Shown here piece by piece: positions 8,808-18,654 of a DNA stretch of 64,000 bases (positions are counted from its first letter, which is position 1; every line of letters begins with the position of its first letter). The notes beneath the pieces were generated by a model that saw only the letters and a list, made by a program, of their open reading frames with translations, had not been told where the DNA came from and searched no databases. The position numbers and the translations under genes were made by a program. Source of the stretch: Alicyclobacillus fastidiosus. GTDB taxonomy: Bacteria; Bacillota; Bacilli; Alicyclobacillales; Alicyclobacillaceae. Location: positions 1,798,001 through 1,862,000 of the forward strand of contig NZ_CP104067.1 of NCBI RefSeq assembly GCF_026651875.1, written 5' to 3'.

Positions 8808-9456
8808 ACATGGAACGAAACTTGTCATGATAGGAGATTCCATTACAGATTGTGGACGTAAGCATCCAGTTGGTGAAGGATTGTTTGATGCACTTGGACA
8901 CGGATATGTATCATTGGTTAATGCATTGTTGGCTAGTGGATATCCAGATTATCGCATTCGAGTAGTGAATATGGGCATAGGTGGAAATACGGTACGAGAT
9001 CTACAGGAACGTTGGCAGTCAGACGTACTTGAGTTAGAGCCAGATTGGGTATCAGTGATGATTGGTATTAATGATGTGTGGCGGCAATTTGATCAACCGC
9101 TGATGCGCGAATCCCACGTGATGATCAAAGAATACGAAGTAACACTTAGAGAACTAGTTGAAAGAACATTGCCTCATGTAAAAGGGCTTATCTTGCTATC
9201 CCCGTTTTATATTGAGTCCAATCGCCAAGATGCTATGCGGTCGATGATGGACGAATATGGTGATGTTGTTCGACGCATAGCAGAGGACAACAATTGTCTG
9301 TTTGTAGACACACAAGCAGCTTTTGACTCGGCTTTGAAGCATGTGTATTCAGCTTCTATTGCACTCGACCGGGTTCATCCGTCTCAAACAGGGCACATGA
9401 TTATTGCACGTGCGTTGCTTAGAGCACTAGAGTTTGATTATGTTCGGGTAATCTGA
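8797..9456 (+). CDS. SGNH/GDSL hydrolase (carbohydrate esterase-like)
   Basis: 219 residues from GTG 8797 (GGGGAGGA upstream). All four SGNH blocks are visible: block I VMIGDSITD with the nucleophile Ser, the Gly block NMGIGGNT, the Asn block IGINDVW and block V DRVHPSQTGH with catalytic Asp and His. The closest branch is cytosolic or exported xylan/oligosaccharide deacetylases. It lacks its own signal peptide. The upstream lipoprotein overlaps its start, so co-expression is likely. Hairpins at 9529-9560 and 9600-9631 follow. Confidence 0.85.
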   Translation: MLLEHGTKLVMIGDSITDCGRKHPVGEGLFDALGHGYVSLVNALLASGYPDYRIRVVNMGIGGNTVRDLQERWQSDVLELEPDWVSVMIGINDVWRQFDQPLMRESHVMIKEYEVTLRELVERTLPHVKGLILLSPFYIESNRQDAMRSMMDEYGDVVRRIAEDNNCLFVDTQAAFDSALKHVYSASIALDRVHPSQTGHMIIARALLRALEFDYVRVI

Positions 9457-9528
9457 GGTGCATTGAGCATAGACACTTTCAGCTTCATTAGGGGTAAGTC
9501 AGCACCAAACGTTTAAAGCCACTCTCTG

Positions 9529-9562
9529 AAGGAAGCTCAATGATTGCGGGCTTCCTTTAATA
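9529..9562 (+). terminator. Terminator after SGNH hydrolase
   Basis: Stem GGAAGC/GCTTCC with a 12-base loop followed by TTTAAT, 73 bp past the stop codon. Confidence 0.5.
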
Positions 9563-9598
9563 CGTGCAGGAATCTGATTGCGGCTACTAAGCATGTGA

Positions 9599-9633
9599 TT
9601 CAAGACCGTCCAAATTCTAGACGGTCTTGAGTC
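9599..9633. repeat. 11-bp inverted repeat hairpin
   Basis: TCAAGACCGTC and GACGGTCTTGA separated by 8 bases. No T-run follows on either side, so it is either a degraded terminator or an element end. Confidence 0.45.
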
Positions 9634-9681
9634 GGACAAAGTAGTGCGCGAGGTGACCCGAATAATGTTACAAGTGGTCGG

Positions 9682-10329
9682 TTGATCCATACGTTCCGTG
9701 CACTTACAGTAGCGGTTGGTATAACCTCCTCCTTGACTGGCTGTGATGTAAACAACGCTCTGTCTAAAGTTTCGTCAAATGCAACTAAACCGAACGTGTC
9801 GACGCACGTTGAGGAACGTAAACTACACGCGAAGTACACAGCGACAACCGTATTTGTTTACGACACAGGTAAGGCGCCTAAAGTTTATGGCATGCGCAAG
9901 TTCCCGTATCCGTATCAAGCCATGCTAGCTATATCGTCGGACGCGGACAGTGAGACGCTTCGTAAGTTCAACTTGGTTCATGAGTTTATAAACACTACGC
10001 AGATGACGCCACTTGGCAAAGGTCTTGGACTCGATTTTTCAGACTCATTTTTCATGTATAACGGCGATAATGAACCCGGCTATGTCGATATCAATCACGA
10101 ACCGATGTCTGATGAACTGTCATATTTCAAAGGGGTCTCGGACCAGCCGTATGCTGCAAGTGTGATCAATCGCTATATCCACGACGGTTGGATTGATACG
10201 ATGCACACGTATGGTGACTTTAGCCAGGTGGATCAAAATAAAACGCTGTTTAGGCGCCAACTGGCGAAACAAGCAATTAACGCGCTGAACGCCAATGACG
10301 ACAGTAAATGTGTTTTTGAACATGCTTAG
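9682..10329 (+). pseudogene. Deacetylase-like lipoprotein, C-terminally frameshifted
   Basis: From TTG 9682 the product begins with a hydrophobic signal ending in the lipobox SLTGC. The body has FPYPYQAMLAISSDADSET and HTYGDFSQ, reminiscent of the NodB-like/polysaccharide-deacetylase superfamily in which the strand-1 Asp pair binds metal. After INALNAND the expected continuation is lost; shifting to another frame gives TTVNVFLNM, suggesting a one-base indel near 10300. The product ends within the fold, so it is probably inactive. No ribosome site better than GTGGTCGG is seen. Confidence 0.5.
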
Positions 10330-10856
10330 TAGAATTAATCCTTAGCCTACAAACAAGCTTGTTCCAAGGTAAAGGTCTCGTATCGATTCTCAGGGTTCGG
10401 TACGGGGGTATTTCTACTTAGTGGGCCACTGTCAGCCCAAATCAGTACGGTAACGACTATGGCGACTACACATGCCGCTGGTCAGAGCAGCGGGATATGA
10501 GATCGACAAACAAGCGAATAAAACAACAAAGGGACAAGAAAAAACGACAGCCCCAGATAAGGCTGTCGTGAGGAAAAGTCTTGAACCATAGTTTATCCAC
10601 GATATCTCAAAATTACATTTGAGGGCGATTGGCGACTCTATACCTGAGTTGATGGATATAACGCAACAAGGCCGTCACGTGACGACCCATTGCGGTTTTT
10701 TTGTGTGGATAGGTACTTCTGAGCGTAAGCGGACCTGATTTTTTGGAAAATGGATATGAATTGTCAGTTCTTAGGTGGTGAACGATATAATGGCTTAGGA
10801 TTCGTCTCGGTGTTGTATTAAGTGCGTTCAATTCCCCAAAAAGAGGAGTTAGGTAC
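10330..10856. other. Intergenic region with A-tract hairpin
   Basis: Contains a hairpin at about 10537-10562: AAAAAACGACAGCC, short loop, GGCTGTCGT. Read on the minus strand it has terminator form (stem then T-run), but no minus-strand gene lies just to its right. The remainder shows no gene. GAGGAG at about 10843 is the ribosome site of the DUF1003 gene. Confidence 0.4.
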
Positions 10857-11420
10857 ATGGTAAAAAGGAATTACTATGTCAAACCTCAGGATATTCAGCA
10901 GGATGCGTCCACATTTGAGGGATTTGACATTCTAATCAATGAGACGGATGCAAAGAGAATCGACCGGTTAGTGGACAACTATGAACGTCGAATTATGATG
11001 CATTTAGATGACGAATATGTTCGTCGCACAAGGTGGACAGATCGGTTGGCAGACCGAATTGCCTCATTCGGCGGCAGTTGGTCCTTTATTATAATTTTTG
11101 CGATCGTACTTGCAGTGTGGATTTTGTGGAATACACTTCCTTTCATTCCGCTTCGTTTTGATAAACCACCTTTTATTCTTCTTAATCTCTGTCTATCGTT
11201 TATTGCGGCGTTTCAGGCTCCAATCATTATGATGAGTCAAAACAGGCAGGCCGCTAGGGACAAGCATGAATCTGTAATCGACTTCGCGATTAATTACAAG
11301 GCAGAGCAAGAAATTAATGATATGCAGAGTCACCTGCACCGCATAGAAGGAAAGTTATACGAATTAGAGCAATTGCTCGTGGCTATAAATGATCAGAAAG
11401 CTTCAAGCGATGACGAATAA
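10857..11420 (+). CDS. DUF1003 family membrane protein
   Basis: 187 residues with a cytosolic N-terminal part of about 75 residues, two membrane helices (about 78-95 and 106-128) and a C-terminal coiled-coil-like tail. The segment between RWTDRLADRIASFGGSWSFI and QAPIIMMSQNRQAARDK is the diagnostic core of DUF1003. Members occur across bacteria and have no established function. The start has AGAGGAG 9 bases upstream. It appears monocistronic. Confidence 0.85.
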   Translation: MVKRNYYVKPQDIQQDASTFEGFDILINETDAKRIDRLVDNYERRIMMHLDDEYVRRTRWTDRLADRIASFGGSWSFIIIFAIVLAVWILWNTLPFIPLRFDKPPFILLNLCLSFIAAFQAPIIMMSQNRQAARDKHESVIDFAINYKAEQEINDMQSHLHRIEGKLYELEQLLVAINDQKASSDDE

Positions 11421-11511
11421 TCGTAATTCAAAGTTAGGGAGATGATTTTCATAGGGTAAGCGACGTACCGCACCGACCTAGATGGTTTAGCATGACAACA
11501 CACATGGACAA

Positions 11512-11552
11512 AAAGGTGCCCCTACGAAAACACATCGTCGGGGCTAAATTCT
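11512..11552. repeat. Left flank of IS insertion; diverged copy of 41597-41640
   Basis: AAAAAGGTGCCCCTACGAAA, then a loop and CGTCGGGGCT forms a hairpin. Almost the same sequence occurs at 41597-41640, where it continues into sequence found on the other side of the IS here (13478-13545). Confidence 0.55.
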
Positions 11553-11553
11553 G

Positions 11554-13452
11554 TAATAGCCTCTCGGTATTGGATGGTTAGAAAATTACATGAACCAGAT
11601 GAATTTCCAGAAATGAACTGGTAACCATCGGCTTCATGGTTGTTCGACAAGGTTCCTTGAAAAAGGGTATAGCAAACAAAGCGATGACGATGGGATTTTT
11701 AAAAAGTCATCGCTGGAGATGGTATGATTGGGGTGTTCTCAAGCTGACAAGAGCATTGGCTTTAGGTCCAGGTTGCTCTCTTGGTACCAAGCGTCAATGT
11801 GTTGACACATTGCAATGCCATAGACCCGGATGGTCCACATCATGGTGGTGCGATGCTTGGCGGCTTCGAGGTGGTAATCCTCTTTTGCTCGCTTGTTGCT
11901 GCGTTCGCAGGTGGTTCTGCGTTTGTAGATATTGGTCCACTCGTTGCTGTTGCGAGCGACGGGTGGAAACAAGCGGGGATTATCCTTGGTGTATGTGTGG
12001 ACACATCTTCCGTAAGGTCAAACGGAGCATGGCGTGTCACATGTCACCACTCCCTTTACGACAAGCGGACAGTGATATTTGCGACGGGCTCTTGAGCTGT
12101 CGTATCCACGGTCTCTCATCTCCAGCCCTTTCTTGCAAATCGGAACCCCATTTCGAGAGATCATCATATCGTCTTTGTATTTCTTGTTGCCCGTGTTGCG
12201 CTGATTCATGTCGATGAACGGTGTAATCTTTTGTGACCTTAGATACTCGTAAATCGCCATGGCATCATGTGCAGCGTCAAGAAGAACTCTGTCCCAGGTG
12301 TATTCTCGGAAGTATGCCTTGAACTCACGGGCACTCACGACCCAAGATGTGGCATCGTGTCGGGAAGCCCTTTGTAGCCTAGGGTAAATCGGTAGGTCGT
12401 AAGGGCTATCCGCAGCGACAAGGCTGTATAAGTGGTAGCCGAAGTAAAACTTATTTCGGTAGCTGTCCCAGCCCATGTCGCAGTCTGGTTGTGAGAACTG
12501 GCGATGACAGGAGCACTGATTTTTTCCCTGGTCACGACAGGAACAAATTCGCTTGCTACGAATCTGGGCTGCTGTTTGCACGGGCATACCGTCACCAGCG
12601 ATGGACAGGGCATGTACATTCCTAACAAACCAAGTGAAGAGGAGACAGAGAGAAATTGTTGTTGGAAGAGGCGAAGCAGCACGTCAAAAGGCTGTGAACG
12701 AATGGCTGTACGTCTTTGCAATTGAGATATGAGTTTGGCAATTCTCTTTGGATTGGTAGTGGGCGCCTTTTCTCCCTTTTTTCCTCTCTTGGGTTTCTTT
12801 CGACTAAGTCTTCGCCTAGATGCAATGTTGGGAGAAACGTGATTCCATAGCCGCCCAAAGAAATCGTAGAACGTACCTACGCCCGGGGTGTGACCATACT
12901 CAAAACCACTGAGGATAGCGTATAACGGGCAGCGGCGGAGCTGGTTCACCCACTTCGTGATGGATGGTTCTCCAACCTCAAGCATGAGAAGGTAGGAACG
13001 GAGTAGGTTCGCAGGGTCAATGGATTGGGGACCACGACACGAGTAAGTACCTTTGACGCACTGGAAGGTGTCAGAGAGATCTGTGACCCAAAATTTTGCT
13101 ACGAGCGCCCAGTTTTTGGCGATGAACAGCAGTGAGCCATTCGAGTAGTGCAGGCGAAGACGTTCCTCAATGAACGATGGATACTGTTGGTGAGACCGAA
13201 GGATAGGTAACATAACACAACCCCAATATGGATGAGATAGGACGGCTAAGCCCTTCTCGGTGATTATTGGGATGATTCCAAAAAGTCAAGTGTTATTTGA
13301 TGTTCCAGCATAATTTGTTCCGAATTCGTATTTGAATTTCCAATTCAGTACCCTCGGCATATGGAGGGAACGTGGGGGCAAATGAAAATCTCTCTAGGTC
13401 CAAAACCTTGAGAGACCAATAAAAACCAAATGCCGAGAGGCTATTGTATTGA
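11554..13452 (-). mobile_element. Decayed insertion sequence with ~19-bp terminal inverted repeats
   Basis: The left end AATAGCCTCTCGGTATTGG and the right end CCAAATGCCGAGAGGCTATT are inverted copies and bracket the transposase pseudogene (11739-13213). A second right-end fragment, about 190 bp, lies at 24807-24996. Exact borders and target duplication could not be settled. The flanking sequence has an uninterrupted relative at 41597-41735, supporting an insertion here. Confidence 0.6.
11739..13213 (-). pseudogene. DDE transposase, multiple frameshifts
   Basis: Three frames must be joined. Codons from 13213 give the N-terminal helical domain (WVTDLSDTFQ, LLRSYLLMLEVGEPSITKWV). Near 12590 the frame changes to one with CDMGWDSYRNKFYFGYHLYS and RVLLDAAHDAMAIYEYL, which holds the DDE core. 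A last switch near 12020 leads to CERSNKRAKEDYHLEAAKHR, the typical C-terminal Glu motif of DDE transposases. At least two indels make it inactive. It resembles IS1182/IS4-like proteins; the family is not certain. Confidence 0.75.
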
Positions 13453-13944
13453 AAGGGGGCAGTGCAACAACACATCAACATGACACCATCATTGTAGAAC
13501 GTGGATGTTACGGTTGTATTTCAAACAAGTAACGATTGTGTTTCTTGGAGGAATATATGGACGCATTGATACAGTAAGTCGAACGCCCTACCTGTATACG
13601 GACGTCAAACGGAGTCTCCCTTAGCAATACCCTGTCTTCCGTTCTCACCGTTGTCCTACAAGGCCGAGTGGGATGTAGGATCGACAAGGAATCAACACGG
13701 GCAGACATAGGCGGGACAATGGAACATTAAAAAACGACATCCGTACATAAATGTCGTGAGGAACGTTTCATCATCAATTATAGAGGCGATGGAGACCGGA
13801 ACACACACGCCGGTATTCGGATTATTACCGATACCCTTTATTGCCATTGGAACAGAGACCAAACGCTGATTGACATGCAAAAGGACAGCCCACTATGGAC
13901 TGCCCTTATTCAGCGTTCAATAGGATGTGTCTATGTATCCAGAG
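13453..13944. other. Intergenic region with two A-tract hairpins
   Basis: 13478-13545 is similar to 41666-41735. Hairpins lie at about 13728-13755 (AAAAAACGACAT...ATGTCGT) and 13876-13905 (AAAAGGACAG...CTGCCC). The second is correctly placed and oriented to terminate the minus-strand gene at 13945-14175. No protein-coding gene is seen. Confidence 0.45.
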
Positions 13945-14175
13945 TTACTTTTTCTTCGATGTTTTTGCCTTGGATGAAGTAGTTTTGGTTGAGTGCTTAG
14001 ACGTTGTTTTCTTATGCACTGGCTTCGTTGCTTTCGTTTCATGAGACTTTGTTGAATGAGTCGTAGCGTGAGTTACTTTTGAATGTGTAGCCGTTTTGGA
14101 CGTAGCGGCATATGCCATAGTCGGTGTAGCGAGTAGTGCAATGGTTGCTAGAGTGGAAAGAACTACTTTTTTCAT
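13945..14175 (-). CDS. Secreted Lys/Thr/His/Ser-rich protein
   Basis: 76 residues. A clear signal peptide (MKKVVLSTLATIALLATPTM, cleavage after AYAA) precedes a low-complexity mature chain built from Lys, Thr, His and Ser, ending KKK. Such chains are intrinsically disordered, strongly cationic, and could bind teichoic acids, spore surface or metals. No domain is recognisable. No good ribosome site is seen. A terminator-like hairpin lies 40 bp downstream. Confidence 0.65.
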   Translation of the reverse strand: MKKVVLSTLATIALLATPTMAYAATSKTATHSKVTHATTHSTKSHETKATKPVHKKTTSKHSTKTTSSKAKTSKKK

Positions 14176-14700
14176 TTATAGGACATGTGTGCTCAAAAAA
14201 AGTTCAATCGAAGTCCGTGAACATTGGAACATGAAAAGGACAGCCGCTCGGAATACGGCTGCCATGGAGGAAAGGGATGTAAATCGAAAGCGTCTCAGGC
14301 ACATCATCGTTCACACCACTGATGATATAGGTGTCATGTGAAACTGAGATGGAGGCGTTATGACGATTATATGGAGTGTACGTTTACAGAACCCGTACCT
14401 TTCCCCCTCTCCTCGACGGTGCGCTTCGTAGAGAGATTTACGTTTCGTCGCTGTCTTGTGCAGTTTCTTCTCAAAGAAGCCACTTCAAATGACTTTGATT
14501 GAATAATCCTAGGCATGATTCTGCAACCTCATTGATAAAGGCCGTAGTGAATGTCGATACCGTGTTTGATTCAAATCGGATGCCTTATCTACACAAAATG
14601 AACAAATCGCCTCCAATTTATTTTAAATCGTGTCAGTAATCATCGATGTGCAAGCCAATGAAAGCTTGTAGCCAGATATAAACTTTAAGGCGGTGTACAT
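14176..14700. other. Intergenic region
   Basis: Holds an A-tract hairpin at 14236-14272 (AGCCG...CGGCT). No gene was recognised. AAGGCGGTG before 14701 is the ribosome site of the glycosyltransferase. Confidence 0.4.
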
Positions 14701-15890
14701 ATGTTCAAAAACTGGCTTAGTTTTGGCATGTCGGCATACCATACACCTGGTTTTCAAGATACCTCGCGATTGATGACGCGGGGATTTAAAGGGGAAGTCA
14801 TCTATGTGGAACCATCCCGATCGTTATTTCATGAGAAGAAATTCAAAGGAACATTGTGGGGGTGGAAATCATGTAAAATGGGCGAACACAATACGGTCTT
14901 GACTCCCCCCTTATCGATTCCAAAAAAATTAGACATTTTATCGACTGCAGTCAAACGTCAAATAAAGAATCTCGATGATGAGCTTTCCCATCACTGGGGA
15001 CACGAGTGGAGGAATGAGACGGTCGTTTACGTCACGAATTGGACACCTTATCAATATCGGATTATAGAGCGACTCAACCCGCAATATGTCATCTTTGATT
15101 GTGTTGACGATGTACTTTCATTCCCTTACGGATGGAATCGGGAAGAAGTAGTTACAGCTTGGCGTCGATTAGCAGAACTTTCGTCCACCGTATTAGCTGT
15201 CTCTCCAACACTTCGTAATCAAATGGAAGAGTTACTCAATAGACCTGTTGTAGTTTTGCCAAACGGAGTTGATGCGGAACTCTTCATGAGTCCGTCGTCT
15301 GAAGTTCCAACCGGATTAGAGCACAACGGAAATCAAATTCGTGTAGGTTTTGCCGGAACGTTAAACCACTGGATCGACTTTGAAGCAATGCTTTCCATTG
15401 TAGATACTTTTCCGGAAGTTACTTTATTTTTGTTCGGGAAAGAAGTCAGATGGCAGGTGATCGACACGCTCAATCCTATAGACGGCTTCTCGAGCACGAA
15501 AATGTAAGATATCTTGGTGCTATTCCCTATGAAGATTTACCGGGGTACCTTCAAGCATTAGATATACTGTTACTGCCTCGTATATCGTCAAAGGCGAGTA
15601 CATCTTCTAATCCCTTAAAGCTGGTTGAGTATCTTGCCGTGGGTAAACCCATTGTCGTCGATGGTGTTCCGATCACATCGGATCTAAATCGCCTTGTTTA
15701 TACGACGAACGAAAAAATTACCTTTCAAGACGCATTTCGAAATGCGATGGTTGAAGTGCGTAACCCTTCAAAGAGTAGAGTTAGGGACAGGCAGGCCTAC
15801 GCCCTATCACGTACTTGGGATGAACGGGTTAACAGGGCACTAAGGTCCGCTTTACCAACCTATATCTTATCCGCGGGTGCGAATGAATAA
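14701..15890 (+). pseudogene. Group 1 glycosyltransferase (GT4-like), single frameshift
   Basis: The first frame (14701 to 15507) covers the N-terminal Rossmann domain, including VVYVTNWTPYQYRII, VIFDCVDDVLSFP and VLPNGVDAELF. The C-terminal domain RVGFAGTLNHWIDFEAMLSI begins in this frame and continues after a frame change near 15450-15480 with ENVRYLGAIPYEDLPGYLQA, DILLLPR and the nucleotide-sugar motif NPLKLVEYLAVGKPIV. Joined, the length (about 396) is normal for a retaining GT-B enzyme acting on cell-surface glycans. One indel explains the break, so it is a recent pseudogene or an error. Confidence 0.82.
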
Positions 15891-16070
15891 TACCGGGGCA
15901 ATTGTGACCGTACTTAAACCTAACACGATCAAGCAGAAGGGTAACGTTTTTCACGATACCCTGATTGGCCGGCGCCGTGACGCTTGATTTGTACCATATT
16001 CACCTTTTACTGACACAGGCGTGGATGGCACACTTATCGACGGCCTCGAGGAAGAAGTCATGGACTTGGG

Positions 16071-16217
16071 GACTATCAGAAGATATCCCGCAAAGCGAAG
16101 TTCCCCGACCGGATGAAGGCACTGGAACTGCTCGGTAAGCATCACGGCCTATTCAAGGACAACGTGAATGTTAGCGGCGATGTGTTCGTGAAGTTCGTGG
16201 ATGATGTCGATGACTGA
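16071..16217 (+). pseudogene. Terminase small subunit, C-terminal fragment
   Basis: 49 codons: DYQKISRKAKFPDRMKALEL, LGKHHGLFKDN and a short tail, the C-terminal signature of Terminase_2-type small subunits. The N-terminal HTH half is missing. The stop overlaps the start of the TerL remnant, as in intact phages. Confidence 0.7.
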
Positions 16218-16714
16218 AGCCAGGATGTCGGAGAAGATACTTCCGGCGTTCCGAGGTCCGTGGAAAGAGGTTCGTAAGGGCGAGCACCTGTATTACGTCC
16301 TGACGGGCGACCGCAACTCCTCCAAGTCCACGCACATCAGTATCATGCTCGTGTACGACATCATGCGTTACCCCATAAATGTCCTGTGCCTGCGGAAGTG
16401 ACGCGCACGCTCGAGGAGTGTTTCATGGCGCCGACGATCCGGCGAAGATCAAGTCCATCAAGACGAGCAAATTCCCAATCGCTCGCCTCTGGGTGGAGGA
16501 ACTAGCCGAGTGTCAGACGGAGGACGAGGTATCAACTATCGTTAATTCCGTGGTACGTGCAGAGCGACCGCATTCAGCCTTTCGCATTCCTGCAGATGAT
16601 GGACGGAAACTTCGCCGCGTTCCCGCTCGGCGTGTCCTGCTATCCACTCCACCTCGGCAGACGGACAGCGCACAGGTCATTACGCGGCAGATTAACGGCT
16701 ATGACCTGACGTGA
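16210..16714 (+). pseudogene. Terminase large subunit fragments
   Basis: The first frame gives KILPAFRGPW and the ATPase P-loop region LTGDRNSSKSTHIS followed by YPINVLCLRK, ending at TGA 16399-16401. A second frame continues with DDPAKIKSIKTSKFPIARLW and VEELAECQTEDEVSTIVNSV, the Walker B region with the Glu pair. At least two lesions, and the nuclease domain is deleted. No function expected. Confidence 0.72.
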
Positions 16715-16846
16715 TCCAATTCAAGTACAGCGTGCTAGGCATCTCGGACAAGTTCAACGAGATCGGTTGGACTTTGAACGTTGCAGCTAGTGCGACAATG
16801 AGTCACACAATACAGCACGTGGTTCAAGTATAGGGAGTTGATCGTA

Positions 16847-17119
16847 TGAATGACGCGACGAATTTGATCAAGGCGCTCGGGCTTCACCCACAGAGCAAAA
16901 CGAGCGTGAACTCCACGGCGAAAAGGCAGGCGCGTGGAAGATCGCGACGATCCCGTCCGCGTACAGCGGCAGCGGGCGCCCGACATTGTTGTTCGATGGC
17001 GAGTCCACGGCGTCAGGTCGTCCCTATCCGTACTTGTCGCCATACATGCTGAGGCAGGGGATCGTGTTCTCGTTGCGATGCTAAGGAACTCAGGCGTAAT
17101 CCTTGGGAAAATCACATGA
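16847..17119 (+). pseudogene. Phage structural-region protein fragment
   Basis: The ATG at 16846-16848 begins MNDATNLIKALGLHP. After a frame change the sequence reads WKIATIPSAYSGSGRPTLLF and DGESTASGRPYPYLSPY; after another change it ends RVLVAMLRNSGVILGKIT. This arrangement is typical of a small protein found in tail/baseplate regions of Firmicutes phages. Two indels break it. Confidence 0.5.
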
Positions 17120-17238
17120 TGGTATTTATATCCTGCCTAGCATATAATGATGGAAAGTCATTGCATGTTACGGGGCCTTGATTGATTGCCAGAGCCATTG
17201 GACACCCCATCAAGTGGTTGTTCATTTAAGTTGGCTTC

Positions 17239-17430
17239 ATGATCTACTACACATTCGAAGCGTGTGTGTTCCTTGGGACTGCCATCGTGCTGTTCGTGAT
17301 TTGGGCTTCGAAGAAGATAGCTGCAAAGCGACAGGCAAAGCAAATGACCAACAGTAACCTAATTGAAATCGATACTTACAGCATCCTTCTGGGGGTGCTT
17401 TTTTGTTTAAAGCCGGAGGTGAAGAGGTAA
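17239..17430 (+). CDS. Small membrane protein in phage remnant
   Basis: One hydrophobic helix at residues about 8-24 (ACVFLGTAIVLFVIWAS) and a KKIAAKRQAKQ tail. The last third of the frame reads through a terminator hairpin (17379-17405) and the ribosome site of the next gene, so the natural protein may end differently. Placement before a lysis-type hydrolase would fit a holin-like or minor membrane protein. Confidence 0.4.
   Translation: MIYYTFEACVFLGTAIVLFVIWASKKIAAKRQAKQMTNSNLIEIDTYSILLGVLFCLKPEVKR
17379..17405 (+). terminator. Hairpin with T-run inside the phage remnant
   Basis: AGCATCC/GGGTGCT stem with 6-base loop, then TTTTTT. It lies within the preceding frame and just upstream of the hydrolase ribosome site. 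Confidence 0.6.
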
Positions 17431-17945
17431 TGCTGACATGCGAAACAGGCGACATCCTTCTCTACAGCACACCGCCGAACTTCGACACGTGTTTAGTCAT
17501 CGAGGGTGAGCGCATGGAAGACCCGGGAGAGAGCAGGTACTTCTTTCACGTAGCCATTGCGCTTGATGCTAACCGCAAAATCGAGGCGCGGGGGAAAACG
17601 GTCGCCATCGACCAAATTGACTACGGCCAGTTCGCTGTGTTCCGCCCTCCAGTCCCTCCGTCTCGGATACAGGCTGGAATTGAAGCAGTGCGGGAATGCA
17701 TCGGGCAGCACTATGACTGGCTAGCCATCATTAATGATGGGATGTCGTATCTTACTCGTGACCTAGCTCATCTTCCTGACAAGTGGGTAGCGTCGTCCGA
17801 GCACAAACGGAAGATATGCTCATCTTTGGTCGCACTGTATTTCAAGACGGCATCATGGGGGCCGAAGTTCGGGCTGACGGTGAGTCCGGAGGATATTTAC
17901 GAAGCGGTGAAAGAGTGGCCTGTAGTCGGGCTGACAGCGGGGTGA
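17430..17945 (+). CDS. Permuted NlpC/P60 (YiiX-like) papain-fold hydrolase
   Basis: 171 residues from ATG 17430, chosen for GGAGGTGAAG upstream. GDILLYSTP opens the fold, FHVAIALDAN gives the catalytic His with following IEARGK, DYGQFAVFRPP is the next strand, and the Cys comes late in KICSSLVALYF. His before Cys marks the circularly permuted NlpC/P60 class (YiiX/YaeF-like), which cleaves amide or ester bonds in cell-wall peptides or lipids. Located in the lysis part of R1, it may be a phage wall hydrolase. The gene is intact. Confidence 0.72.
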   Translation: MLTCETGDILLYSTPPNFDTCLVIEGERMEDPGESRYFFHVAIALDANRKIEARGKTVAIDQIDYGQFAVFRPPVPPSRIQAGIEAVRECIGQHYDWLAIINDGMSYLTRDLAHLPDKWVASSEHKRKICSSLVALYFKTASWGPKFGLTVSPEDIYEAVKEWPVVGLTAG

Positions 17946-17952
17946 CGGGGTG

Positions 17953-18135
17953 CACAATGAACAAGTGCCGAAGCGGGCCGTCGATATCCTAGAGAGGTTA
18001 GCCCGCATAGAGACAACGCTCCAACAGCGCTGGAGAAAACTGACACGACGTATCTCCTTTTTACTTAGCCATTGCAGTGATGCGGTGGCACTTTTTGTTC
18101 TCAGACGAGTGTGGCAAACGGTCATCCTCTCTTAA
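17953..18135 (+). pseudogene. XhlA-like phage protein fragment
   Basis: QVPKRAVDILERLARIETTL resembles the coiled-coil start of XhlA/hemolysin-type phage lysis proteins. The expected C-terminal membrane helix is lost through a frame change after about residue 28. A GTG at 17953-17955 or nearby ATG may be the start. Confidence 0.4.
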
Positions 18136-18253
18136 ATGTGTGTGCATCTCCATACAATCACCAAATTGCTGACACATAGATTCAATCTGTACTCAATATA
18201 CGGCTCGTATGCTTTAAGCAGAAATACCGGGAAGGGCGACAAACGTGGTCGCC

Positions 18254-18382
18254 ATGGTCGCAGACGAAGGTGGGGTCTGCGGTACGGAATCTTTTACGGA
18301 GGGGATTGCTATCGGTGGCATTATTATCGCAGTTGGTGCCGTCTTTGCATTGATGGCGATGGCTGGGTTAACGATATGGTGA
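18254..18382 (+). CDS. Small membrane protein (42 aa)
   Basis: ATG 18254 (or GTG nine bases upstream, with GGAAGGG before it). The product begins MVADEGGVCGTESFTEGI and continues as one hydrophobic helix IGGIIIAVGAVFALMAMAGL ending TIW. A stop follows directly. No family recognised. Confidence 0.4.
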   Translation: MVADEGGVCGTESFTEGIAIGGIIIAVGAVFALMAMAGLTIW

Positions 18383-18434
18383 AGTGAAGTACAAACCATC
18401 AAACTCTACATGATGGAAATACGAAGGGAAACAT

Positions 18435-18500
18435 ATGAACAGGCTCTTAGAGATTGTGGGATTAGCTATTCTTCTTATCGGTTTATCGATATCTTTATGA
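18435..18500 (+). CDS. 21-aa hydrophobic peptide
   Basis: ATG 18435 with GAAGGGA six bases upstream; product MNRLLEIVGLAILLIGLSIS plus L. A single short membrane helix, like a type I toxin, a phage lysis peptide or a small regulatory membrane peptide. Only the ribosome site and hydrophobicity support it. Confidence 0.4.
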   Translation: MNRLLEIVGLAILLIGLSISL

Positions 18501-18654
18501 CTAACGTGTAATCACATCAAATGGTAGCACGCGGGATTTTTCGTGGAGTCCGCTGTCTCCCGACGCATGTGCTGAACACGGTTGTATATATTGTACGGCG
18601 TATCGTGCAAGCTGTTTCTATACATAATGCAAAACCTATCGGTGGGGTGAGTGT

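Noticed and set aside
11636..12217. Plus-strand ORFs opposite the decayed transposase
   Set aside because: The minus strand carries recognisable transposase motifs in the same interval; the plus-strand products are rich in Cys/Trp/Arg and look like antisense translation.
18136..18387. 83-codon ORF rich in Arg/Tyr/Trp
   Set aside because: A different frame of the same stretch encodes a small protein with a natural membrane helix (18254-18382); the long ORF looks like its shadow.
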